The notes under the pieces: model-generated
Told to the model about the DNA's origin: nothing
Databases searched by the model: none
Seen by the model: the letters and a program-made list of their open reading frames with translations, nothing else
Assembly (NCBI GenBank): GCA_013695175.1
Contig: JACDAZ010000127.1
Coordinates: 1-14,596, forward strand
Length of the DNA stretch: 14,596 bases
Reading direction: 5' to 3'
From: Flavisolibacter sp.
GTDB lineage: Bacteria; Bacteroidota; Bacteroidia; Chitinophagales; Chitinophagaceae
In this document: positions 1 through 6,537 of the stretch, piece after piece
Layout: the number at the start of each line of letters is the position of its first letter
How positions within the stretch are numbered: position 1 is the first letter of the stretch
Made by a program: the position numbers and the translations under genes

Positions 1-84
1 GGCATTTGTAGATACATTACCGTGCTGACCCTGTAAATAATAAACTGCCTTCAGGTAATTTTCTTCTGTAGTTGAAAATTTCAA
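1..84 (-). CDS. DtxR/MntR-family metal-dependent regulator, N-terminal fragment
   Basis: Partial gene cut by the left window edge; only the first 28 codons are present. The translation contains STTEENYLKAVYYL, then HGNVSTNA at the edge. This matches the start of the winged-helix domain of DtxR/MntR/IdeR regulators, which control manganese or iron uptake genes in response to bound metal. The start is assigned to TTG at 84-82 by elimination: an in-frame TAA lies four codons upstream and no ATG or GTG occurs between. Two palindromes and a good Bacteroidota promoter sit directly upstream, as expected for an autoregulated repressor. The metal-binding and dimerisation domains lie outside the window, so Mn versus Fe cannot be decided. 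Family recognition comes from the N-terminal motif only. Confidence 0.72.
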   Translation of the reverse strand, partial: MKFSTTEENYLKAVYYLQGQHGNVSTNA

Positions 85-100
85 TACGTCTAATTAAATA

Positions 101-116
101 TTTAGACAAATCTAAA
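101..116. promoter_or_regulatory. Palindromic operator candidate 1 (TTTAGA-N4-TCTAAA)
   Basis: Perfect 6-bp inverted repeat with a 4-base spacer (CAAA), overlapping the -7 box of the regulator promoter. Size and symmetry suit a dimeric DtxR/MntR repressor. The assignment to that protein is inferred from position; no binding data can be seen. Confidence 0.55.
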
Positions 117-139
117 AATATTTTGGATTCATTTCCAAA
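107..139 (-). promoter_or_regulatory. Promoter of the DtxR/MntR-type regulator
   Basis: On the minus strand TTTG (plus 139-136) is followed after 21 bases by TAGATTTG (plus 114-107). This fits the Bacteroidota primary sigma pattern of a -33 TTG/TTTG box and a -7 TAnnTTTG box. Transcription would start near position 100, about 15 bases before the TTG start codon. Both promoter boxes lie inside palindromes. Confidence 0.6.
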
Positions 140-140
140 A
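121..140. promoter_or_regulatory. Palindromic operator candidate 2 (TTTTGGA-N6-TCCAAAA)
   Basis: Perfect 7-bp inverted repeat with a 6-base spacer, starting four bases after palindrome 1 and covering the -33 TTTG box of the minus-strand promoter. It could bind a second dimer of the same regulator or another protein. It also lies 59 bases upstream of the plus-strand lipoprotein start, so it could act on both genes. Confidence 0.42.
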
Positions 141-198
141 AATTTTATGGAACTTTCTATATTGACAGATTTTCTTTTATTTACATAAAATAACCAGA

Positions 199-1131
199 AT
201 GCTACGACCCGGGTTTTTACTTTTGATGATTGGATTTATGGCTTGCAATGGAAATAGTGAAGTGGAAATTGAAAATGAAACCGAATTTAATTTTGAAAGA
301 TTTTCAAACCTGTTCAAAGAGCAAACTGTTCCTTTTGGTTTACCCGATACAACTTTATTAAACAATAAGGATACTGCAACTTTATCAAATCTTGTATTTA
401 AAAGTTATATACCCGATAGTATTAAAACTGCTTTGGTGGGAGATAAAAATGCCCGTTTTATTCCACTTTATAAAATGCAGCATCCGCAGGGTGAAACTTA
501 TTTTCTAACAAAAGTAATAAGTGGAAAAAAGAAAGCAGCAATGCTTACCATATTTGATAAGGAAAATAATTATGCATCTTCATTTCCTTTTTTAATGCCC
601 GATACAGATCCTGCTACTTCGCAAGCTACCATTTTGGATAAATCTTTTTCTATTAGCCGCAACATGGTCAAGAAAATGAAAGATGGTACAATCGCTGATG
701 GTAAACATGTTTATGCTTTTGACAGGGAAAACAGGGATTTTTTATTAGTTATGACAGATTTACTGGATGATTCAAACCTGGAGCTCATCAATCCGATTGA
801 TACTTTGCCGGCTACTGCAAAATATACAGGAGATTATATAAAGGATAAAAAAAATATAGTTTCCATACGTAATGGCAGGTCTGAAAATGAAGTTCAGATC
901 TTTTTACATTTTGAAAGAAAAGATGGTTGCTCAGGAGAAATTAAGGGGTATGCAATTTATACTTCTTCTAAAACGGCTGTATTCAGAGAAGTTCCATGTA
1001 TATTGGAATTAAATTTTTCAGCCAATTCAGTAACTGTAAAAGAAATAGAGGGATGTGGCTCATACCGTGGTACAATGTGCACATTTGAAGGTAGTTACCC
1101 AAAAAAAAAGACAGCTAAACCAAAATCTTAA
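199..1131 (+). CDS. Predicted lipoprotein of unknown function
   Basis: 310-residue protein I do not recognise. The N-terminus is a short type II signal peptide (R3, hydrophobic residues 5-14) ending in the lipobox FMAC, with Cys16 as the lipidated residue, so it is membrane-anchored and periplasmic or surface-exposed. Residues 20-230 are polar with no repeated motif that I can see. The C-terminal 75 residues form a compact beta-rich segment with four cysteines (244, 267, 286, 294), which could make two disulphides in the periplasm. The tail is lysine-rich (PKKKTAKPKS). It is transcribed alone, divergent from the metalloregulator, so metal control is possible but unproven. The ATG is chosen because it directly precedes the signal peptide. 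Confidence 0.75.
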   Translation: MLRPGFLLLMIGFMACNGNSEVEIENETEFNFERFSNLFKEQTVPFGLPDTTLLNNKDTATLSNLVFKSYIPDSIKTALVGDKNARFIPLYKMQHPQGETYFLTKVISGKKKAAMLTIFDKENNYASSFPFLMPDTDPATSQATILDKSFSISRNMVKKMKDGTIADGKHVYAFDRENRDFLLVMTDLLDDSNLELINPIDTLPATAKYTGDYIKDKKNIVSIRNGRSENEVQIFLHFERKDGCSGEIKGYAIYTSSKTAVFREVPCILELNFSANSVTVKEIEGCGSYRGTMCTFEGSYPKKKTAKPKS

Positions 1132-1162
1132 ATCTGCTTATCCGGAAAATAAAAAAATTATC

Positions 1163-1183
1163 ATTGTGTAGTATTAACACAAT
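1163..1183. promoter_or_regulatory. Inverted repeat upstream of the GT35 gene (ATTGTGT-N7-ACACAAT)
   Basis: Perfect 7-bp arms with a 7-base spacer, 41 bases upstream of the ATG at 1225. The arms lack the GC-rich stem and T-tract of a terminator, so an operator for the glucan phosphorylase-like gene is more likely. Spacing and the TGTG/CACA core resemble sites for helix-turn-helix dimers (CRP- or LacI-like). The binding protein is unknown. Confidence 0.38.
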
Positions 1184-1224
1184 CCTTGTAATTATATTTA
1201 TTTTGCGAAGCCAAATTGAAACAA

Positions 1225-2901
1225 ATGAATTTTAAATCTTTCAAAGTACCTTATCCTATTGATACGCGTTACAGTAAAAGTGTTGCTTATTTTTCTATGG
1301 AATTCGCCATCCACCAACCTTTAAAAATTTATAGTGGTGGTTTAGGATTTCTATCCGGTTCGCATTTAAGAAGTGCTTATGAATTAAATCAAAATTTAAT
1401 AGGAATTGGGATACTTTGGAAATATGGATATTACGACCAGGTAAGAAACCAGGACCAGACCTTACAGGTAACCTGGATGGAAAAGCAATACAGTTTTTTA
1501 GAAGACACAGGGATTAAATTTGAAATAACGGTACATGAACACCCGGTATGGGTTAAAGTGATGTACCTGCCACCTGATACATTTCAATCTGCACCACTAT
1601 TTTTAATGACTACTGATATTCCTGAAAATGATTATGTTTCTCAAACCATAACACACAGGTTATATGATGCTAATGTTGCTACTAAAGTAGCTCAGTTTAT
1701 TTTACTGGGAGTTGGTGGTGCCAGGCTTATTGATGAATTAGGATTTAATGCTGATGTTTATCATTTAAATGAAGCTCACGGACTTTCAGCAGCATTTTAT
1801 TTGTATAATAAATTTAATAGAAAAGCAGAGGAAGTAAAAAAACGACTTGTATTTACAACACATACACCAGAGGAAGCAGGTAATGAAAAGCATGATATAT
1901 ATCTATGTCATAAAATGAGTTATTTCTGTGGTTTGACGGTAGATGAAACGAAAGAGCTTACGGGTATGCCCGATGACCAGTTTAACCATTCACTTGCTGC
2001 TTTACGTTTAGCAGGCATAGCTAATGGCGTATCGCAATTACATGGAGAAGTTTCAAGGCAGATGTGGAGCAAGTATGATGACATCTGCGAAATCTTATCA
2101 ATAACAAACTCACAAAACTGGCGGTACTGGGGAGATAAACAACTTTACAGGGCAAAAGATGAAGGTAATGACCTGGCTTTTGATGATCGTAAAAAATGGA
2201 TGAAAAAAAGAGCTTTTGAAATTGTAGCAGATCAAACAGGTAAACTTTTTGATCCAAATATTTTTACAATAGTTTGGGCAAGACGTTTTGCAGGATATAA
2301 AAGGGCAAACCTTATTACCCGCGAAATAGAAAGATTTAATCAATTGGTAAAAAGTTCAAAATATCCTGTTCAAATTATTTGGGCAGGAAAACCTTACCCT
2401 GTTGATTATCCGGCCATTTCTGAATTTAATGAACTGGTTCACCTAAGTAAAAATTATAAGAATGTAGCTGTTATGGTGGGCTACGAATTAGCTCTTTCTA
2501 AAAGAATGAAACAAGCTGCAGATTGCTGGTTAAATAATCCAAGAGTTCCAAGGGAAGCATCAGGTACAAGTGGGATGACTGCAGCAATGAATGGTGCGGT
2601 AAACTTTTCAACCAATGATGGCTGGATACCGGAATTTATTCATCATGGTAATAATGGTTTTGTTGTTCCCCCTGCAGATTACCATAATATGACTGTTCAT
2701 GAACAGGATCAATATGATCTTGACCACGTTTATTCAATTTTACAAAGTGAAATTTTGCCGCTTTATTATGATGATTATAGTACCTGGAGACAGATTGTAA
2801 AAAATGGCATGAGAGATGTTCAATTACAATTTGACAGTAACCGTATGGCTAATGAATATTATAACTTGCTTTATAACCAGCCATACAGTGTGTATGCCTG
2901 A
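1225..2901 (+). CDS. Short alpha-glucan phosphorylase-family protein (GT35), PLP lysine replaced
   Basis: 558 residues from ATG 1225 (an in-frame TTG at 1216 would add three). Typical landmarks of the short glycogen/starch phosphorylase group are present: GGLGFLSGSHLRSA near residue 40, HLNEAHGLSAAFY, FTTHTPEEAGNEKHD, WARRFAGYKRANLI, and EASGTSGMTAAMNG at 444-457. These enzymes normally release glucose-1-phosphate from alpha-1,4-glucans in the cytoplasm using pyridoxal phosphate. In classical phosphorylases the EASGTxxMK motif ends in the lysine that holds PLP (Lys680 in rabbit muscle enzyme). Here that position is Thr452 (codon ACT at 2578-2580). The fold is therefore clear, but phosphorolysis is not assured; it may have another glucosyltransferase or glucan-binding role. 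No signal peptide. The gene precedes a GH13 enzyme by one gene. Confidence 0.82.
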   Translation: MNFKSFKVPYPIDTRYSKSVAYFSMEFAIHQPLKIYSGGLGFLSGSHLRSAYELNQNLIGIGILWKYGYYDQVRNQDQTLQVTWMEKQYSFLEDTGIKFEITVHEHPVWVKVMYLPPDTFQSAPLFLMTTDIPENDYVSQTITHRLYDANVATKVAQFILLGVGGARLIDELGFNADVYHLNEAHGLSAAFYLYNKFNRKAEEVKKRLVFTTHTPEEAGNEKHDIYLCHKMSYFCGLTVDETKELTGMPDDQFNHSLAALRLAGIANGVSQLHGEVSRQMWSKYDDICEILSITNSQNWRYWGDKQLYRAKDEGNDLAFDDRKKWMKKRAFEIVADQTGKLFDPNIFTIVWARRFAGYKRANLITREIERFNQLVKSSKYPVQIIWAGKPYPVDYPAISEFNELVHLSKNYKNVAVMVGYELALSKRMKQAADCWLNNPRVPREASGTSGMTAAMNGAVNFSTNDGWIPEFIHHGNNGFVVPPADYHNMTVHEQDQYDLDHVYSILQSEILPLYYDDYSTWRQIVKNGMRDVQLQFDSNRMANEYYNLLYNQPYSVYA

Positions 2902-2902
2902 T

Positions 2903-4132
2903 TTAATCAGTAAATTGTTCAGTCATAGCATTTATAGAATTACTGGCAGGAAAGAAACCTGCCAGTTTTTTTATAACACCTTCCACAAGGGCATCAGGGC
3001 AGGATGCTCCACTTGTTATTAATATTGATACCGGTTCTGATCCTGGCAAATAATTTTTAGTGATCAGTTCCATTCTGGTATGAAAGTCATAATGCATTAT
3101 AGTTTGCGCTGATAATATTTTCTCTTCGCTGTTAATATAAAAAGTAGGAAGTTGCTCTTCGCACAACTCCACGAGGTGTGATGTATTGGAAGAATTATAA
3201 CCACCAACAACAATAGCCAGGTCTGCATTAGTTTGTAGCATACCGGTAACAGCAGATTGATTATCATTGGTTGCATAACAAAGCGTATCTCTTGTATCTG
3301 CAAAACGCTCTCTTACATTTTCTTCAGTTAATTGGTGTTTTTCAACCATCACATCTTTTAAGAAATCAGCTATCGCCTGTGTATCACTTGCCAGCATGGT
3401 AGTTTGATTTACCACACCAATACGCTCGAGGTCTTTATCCACGTTAAAACCTTCAGAGTACTGATTTTTAAATTCATCATAAAAAAAAGAAGCTGACTTT
3501 TCACCTGTTATATATTTTGAAAGTTGCCTGGCCTGTTCCATATCTCTTACCACAACAGAAGGTGCATTGGCAGAAGCATGAGAAAATGTAGCGCGTGTTT
3601 CTTCATGCTGTGGTTTACCATGGATGATGATAGTGTAACTGTTCTTAGCTATTATTTCGCTGCGGTTCCAGACTTTTTCTACGAACGGACAGGTTGTATC
3701 ATAATTTTCAATGGCAATTCCAATGTCTTTTAATTTTTTTTCAATCTGGAGTGTTGTTCCAAAAGCCGGAATTAAAACAATATCTTCCGCTGTCAGTTCT
3801 TCAAATGGTGTTATTTGTTTTCCTGAAGTATCCTGTAAGAAATTTACACCCAGTGATTTAAGATCCTGGTTCACCTGCGGGTTGTGAATCATTTCACTTA
3901 ACAAGAATATTCTTTTTCCTTTATTTTCTTCAATAGTTTTAAAAGCAATATCTATAGCATTTTCCACCCCGTAACAAAAGCCAAAATGACGGGCAAGGAA
4001 TATGCGCAAAGGACCAAAATCCAATAAAGTAGGAGAGAAATCTTTTTTCATCCTGTCCATTTCCTTTCTTTTCTTTTTAATGGCAGAAATGAGAGGACTT
4101 CGGTAATTAATAGGAACATCAAAAGTTTTCAT
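2903..4132 (-). CDS. ispH: 4-hydroxy-3-methylbut-2-enyl diphosphate reductase (IspH/LytB), long form
   Basis: 409 residues. IspH catalyses the last step of the MEP pathway, reducing HMBPP to IPP and DMAPP with a [4Fe-4S] cluster in the cytoplasm. The three cluster cysteines are in their expected settings: Cys53 in HFGFCYGVENAI, Cys148 in DTTCPFVEKVWN and Cys285 in DTLCYATNDNQ. Substrate-pocket segments MIHNPQVNQ, HGKPQHEETRAT, GGYNSSNTSHL and ITSGASCPDALVEGVI are also present. It is about 90 residues longer than E. coli IspH. An extra N-terminus of about 45 residues (basic KKKRKEMDRMKK) and an insertion around 200-280 resemble the cyanobacterial/plant-type long form. The start MKTFDVPINYRS keeps this N-terminus; M25 and M28 are weaker alternatives. 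The stop is one base from the GT35 stop codon (convergent), and the 3' end holds that gene's terminator. Confidence 0.95.
   Translation of the reverse strand: MKTFDVPINYRSPLISAIKKKRKEMDRMKKDFSPTLLDFGPLRIFLARHFGFCYGVENAIDIAFKTIEENKGKRIFLLSEMIHNPQVNQDLKSLGVNFLQDTSGKQITPFEELTAEDIVLIPAFGTTLQIEKKLKDIGIAIENYDTTCPFVEKVWNRSEIIAKNSYTIIIHGKPQHEETRATFSHASANAPSVVVRDMEQARQLSKYITGEKSASFFYDEFKNQYSEGFNVDKDLERIGVVNQTTMLASDTQAIADFLKDVMVEKHQLTEENVRERFADTRDTLCYATNDNQSAVTGMLQTNADLAIVVGGYNSSNTSHLVELCEEQLPTFYINSEEKILSAQTIMHYDFHTRMELITKNYLPGSEPVSILITSGASCPDALVEGVIKKLAGFFPASNSINAMTEQFTD
2942..2972 (+). terminator. Intrinsic terminator of the GT35 gene, inside ispH
   Basis: Perfect 9-bp stem ACTGGCAGG (2942-2950) / CCTGCCAGT (2958-2966) with loop AAAGAAA, followed by a T-run through 2972. 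The T-run is on the plus-strand side only, so the hairpin is oriented to stop transcription from the GT35 gene, whose stop codon is 40 bases upstream. The whole structure lies within the last codons of the convergent ispH gene (residues 389-397). Confidence 0.85.
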
Positions 4133-4139
4133 CGCCTGA

Positions 4140-4147
4140 CAAAGTTA
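4140..4147 (-). promoter_or_regulatory. Candidate -7 box for ispH
   Basis: TAACTTTG on the minus strand matches TAnnTTTG and ends seven bases before the ispH ATG. No clear -33 TTG lies at the right distance. If used, the transcript would be leaderless or nearly so. Confidence 0.3.
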
Positions 4148-4205
4148 GAAGCTAAACTGCTAATAGTCTTTTAATGTATTAAATTGCCGGAAAAACCGGT
4201 ACATC

Positions 4206-5555
4206 ATGAGGGTTGCTTATTTATCTTTTTTTTTATTCATTTTATCAGCATGTCAGTCTTCTTCTGTTAAAACAAGCCAGGAACAGCAAACATTGAACAA
4301 TTCAAATATGAACTGGATCTATACTACTAATATTTATGAAGTAAACTTAAGGCAATATACTCCGGAGGGAACGATAAATGCCTTTTTAAAAGAGTTGCCA
4401 AGGTTGAAGGAAATGGGAGTGCAGACCTTGTGGTTTATGCCAATAACACCCATTGCTCAGAAAAATAAAAAGGGCAGCTTAGGAAGCTATTATGCGGCAG
4501 CAGATTATACTTCTGTAAGTCCTGAATTTGGGACTATAGATGATTTTAAAAACCTGGTAAAGCAGGCACACAGTATGGGTTTTAAAGTAATTATTGATTG
4601 GGTAGCTAATCATACAGGCTGGGATCATGTTTGGACTAAAACACATCCGGAATATTACCTGATGGATAGTTCAACCAATGATTTCCTCATAGCATCGGGT
4701 ATGGATGATATCATTGAACTTGATTTTTCAAAGCCTGAACTAAGAAGGGCTATGTTAGATGCTATGAAATTTTGGGTTCAGGAGGCAGATATAGATGGTT
4801 TCAGGGCCGATCTTGCTTATTGGGTAGAATTAGATTTTTGGCAGGAAGCAAAAAAAGAGCTGGAAAAAACTAAACCTCTTTTTTGGCTGGGAGAATTAGA
4901 CCCCCTCGAAAAACCTGAGTATATGCAGGTATTTGATGCTGCTTATACCTGGACCTGGATGCATAAATCCAGAGACTTTTATGCAGGCAAAGTCAATCTC
5001 GATAGCTTTTACCAGGTTTTGGTACAATATCAAAATGCTCCCGGAATGAAAGCCTGGTTTACTACAAACCACGATGAAAACAGCTGGAATGGAACAGAAT
5101 ATGAAAAATATGGTGATGCAGCCAAGGCATTTGCAGTATTTACTGCTACATGGCAGGGCCTGCCATTAATTTATAGCGGTCAGGAATTGCCCAATACAAA
5201 ACGTCTTGAATTTTTTGAAAAGGATCCTATAAAATGGACAGGAGAAAATAAGCTACACGATTTTTATAAAACTTTATTTAATCTTCATTCTACACACCCG
5301 GCTTTAGATGCACGGGTTCCTGTACAAAGAATTGCAACATCTGCTGATTCACATGTATTAGCTTACCAGCGAAAAAAAGATAATAAGGAGGTTTTAGTGA
5401 TATTGAATTTATCTCCCCTGCCTGCCAAATTTAATTTAACGAACAGGGAAACAACCGGTACATATCGTAATGTTTTTACAAACCAGCAAACAACTTTAAA
5501 TGCTTCTTCAGTATTTGAAATAGACAGGTGGGATTATATAGTATTAGAAAAATAA
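4206..5555 (+). CDS. GH13 alpha-amylase-family lipoprotein
   Basis: 449 residues with a lipoprotein signal peptide ending LSAC (Cys16), so it acts in the periplasm or at the cell surface. The (beta/alpha)8 catalytic domain starts near residue 38. The four GH13 regions are visible: VIIDWVANHT (Asp131, Asn135, His136), DGFRADLAYW (Arg200, nucleophile Asp202), WLGELD (acid/base Glu230) and FTTNHDENSW (His289, Asp290). A small C-terminal beta-domain follows from about 365. Such enzymes hydrolyse or transfer alpha-glucosidic bonds in starch, glycogen or maltodextrins; exact specificity cannot be read from the motifs. The gene is divergent from ispH with a 73-base gap and ends in a shared terminator. 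Together with the GT35 gene it suggests alpha-glucan metabolism, although the two are not in one operon. Confidence 0.9.
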   Translation: MRVAYLSFFLFILSACQSSSVKTSQEQQTLNNSNMNWIYTTNIYEVNLRQYTPEGTINAFLKELPRLKEMGVQTLWFMPITPIAQKNKKGSLGSYYAAADYTSVSPEFGTIDDFKNLVKQAHSMGFKVIIDWVANHTGWDHVWTKTHPEYYLMDSSTNDFLIASGMDDIIELDFSKPELRRAMLDAMKFWVQEADIDGFRADLAYWVELDFWQEAKKELEKTKPLFWLGELDPLEKPEYMQVFDAAYTWTWMHKSRDFYAGKVNLDSFYQVLVQYQNAPGMKAWFTTNHDENSWNGTEYEKYGDAAKAFAVFTATWQGLPLIYSGQELPNTKRLEFFEKDPIKWTGENKLHDFYKTLFNLHSTHPALDARVPVQRIATSADSHVLAYQRKKDNKEVLVILNLSPLPAKFNLTNRETTGTYRNVFTNQQTTLNASSVFEIDRWDYIVLEK

Positions 5556-5580
5556 AACCCGAACAAGAATGTCCGGGTTT
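5555..5580. terminator. Bidirectional intrinsic terminator between the amylase and DUF2807 genes
   Basis: Inverted repeat AAACCCG (5555-5561) / CGGGTTT (5574-5580), extended inside by ACA/TGT around an AGAA loop with one A-C mismatch. On the minus strand CGGGTTT runs on into TATTTTT, a good T-tract for the DUF2807 gene. On the plus strand only TTT follows, so it is weaker for the amylase, whose stop codon touches the stem. Confidence 0.75.
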
Positions 5581-5600
5581 AAAACATGCCTGAGAAAAAA

Positions 5601-6317
5601 TTAACTGCCTATTCTTTTCACACTGCTGGAACCGGAGGAACGTGTGTCTTTAACTGAAGCGCCACCTTTATAAAAAATATCACTTCCTCCGCTAGCCTTT
5701 GCATCAAGATCTTTATTAACTGTTATTTTAACATCGCTGCCCCCGCTGGCATTGATTGTAGCTATATCAGAAATAAGTTCATAACCGTTAAAATCACTGC
5801 CACCACTGGCACTAACAGATATATTTTCAGCTTTTCCGGAAATACTTATATCAGAACCTCCGCTAGCATTTACTTTCAAGTCTTGCACTGATACGCTTCC
5901 TTTAAAATCAGATCCACCCGAAACATGTAGGGACAAATTATTTACAGTAATGCTACCATCAACGAAAATATCAGAACCACCGGATGCAGATAAAGACTCC
6001 AGTTGTTTATAAGAAACATAAGCTTTTAAAGCTTTATTAGAAGCCATTAATATATTTTTTCCTTCTTTCCATTCATACCAAATTTTTAAAACACCATTTT
6101 CCACTTCTGTTTTAATGCGATCTCTGAATTCGGTGTCTTTTGCACTTACTGCCACCATTTCTTCACCATAACTTATATGCAAATCAATGCCATGAGAAAC
6201 ACGAATGGCTTTATAACCTTTTACAGATCGGGTTTCTGCATTAGCATCATAAATGGTTTTTTGCGCCTGTACCATTAAACTGCAGGAAATAAATAAAAGC
6301 AGTAATATTTTTTTCAT
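5601..6317 (-). CDS. Secreted DUF2807 (head GIN-like) protein with SGGSD repeats
   Basis: 238 residues with a type I signal peptide (residues 1-19, cut near VQA-Q). After an N-terminal beta-rich part (about 30-85), the SGGSD motif recurs at 112, 133, 152, 171, 191 and 209, followed by a degenerate SGSSS at 228. Spacing is 18-21 residues. This is the pattern of the putative auto-transporter adhesin head GIN domain (DUF2807), thought to form a right-handed beta-helix with one repeat per turn. No anchor or secretion tail is visible, so the protein is periplasmic or released. Function is unknown. It lies alone, convergent with the amylase and divergent from the TPP-controlled receptor gene. Confidence 0.85.
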   Translation of the reverse strand: MKKILLLLFISCSLMVQAQKTIYDANAETRSVKGYKAIRVSHGIDLHISYGEEMVAVSAKDTEFRDRIKTEVENGVLKIWYEWKEGKNILMASNKALKAYVSYKQLESLSASGGSDIFVDGSITVNNLSLHVSGGSDFKGSVSVQDLKVNASGGSDISISGKAENISVSASGGSDFNGYELISDIATINASGGSDVKITVNKDLDAKASGGSDIFYKGGASVKDTRSSGSSSVKRIGS

Positions 6318-6389
6318 ATAAAATTTGCTTTGAGTTTAAGGTTATACGATAAAGGAATACGGAATGTTACAGTTGAAATTCTTTTTTTA

Positions 6390-6397
6390 TACATTTG
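6390..6397 (+). promoter_or_regulatory. -7 box of the TPP-controlled transcript
   Basis: TACATTTG is a perfect TAnnTTTG match, placing transcription start near 6404, just before the riboswitch. The nearest TTG upstream (6373-6375) is only 14 bases away, shorter than usual, so the -33 contact is uncertain. Confidence 0.55.
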
Positions 6398-6404
6398 CAG
6401 CTGA

Positions 6405-6482
6405 ATCACCCGGGGTGTTTGGTAAAACCAGACTGAGATTATACCCGTAGAACCTGATCAGGGTAATGCCTGCGCAGGGAAG
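6405..6482 (+). ncRNA. TPP riboswitch (THI element)
   Basis: All conserved blocks occur in order: GGGGTG (6412-6417), CTGAGA (6433-6438), ACCC (6443-6446), GAACCTGATCAGGGTAATGC (6450-6469) and GCGCAGGGA (6472-6480). This is the thiamine pyrophosphate aptamer. It lies in the 5' leader of the TonB-dependent receptor; the aptamer ends about 56 bases before the ATG. GGGAAGG (6477-6483) can pair with CCTTTCC (6496-6502) just downstream. This hairpin has no T-tract, so control through leader or start accessibility seems more likely than termination; that part is inference. Confidence 0.95.
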
Positions 6483-6537
6483 GTCAAGGTTTTCTCCTTT
6501 CCAATTGCTGCATTCCCCTTTTCATAAAGAATATTAT

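Noticed and set aside
1216..1224. TTG start for the GT35 gene
   Set aside because: An ATG nine bases later gives a natural start; the three extra residues (MKQ) carry no support.
2816..3022. Short plus-strand frame spanning the GT35 and ispH ends
   Set aside because: It overlaps two strongly supported genes, shows no domain, and includes the terminator hairpin.
5667..5985. DNA tandem repeat or CRISPR-like array
   Set aside because: The periodicity is at protein level (SGGSD turns) within one continuous coding frame; spacers and repeats are not identical at the DNA level.
6466..6537. Extension of the TonB receptor frame to the ATG at 6466
   Set aside because: This ATG lies in the conserved GTAATGC block of the TPP riboswitch, and the extra 24 residues precede a complete signal peptide that starts at 6538.
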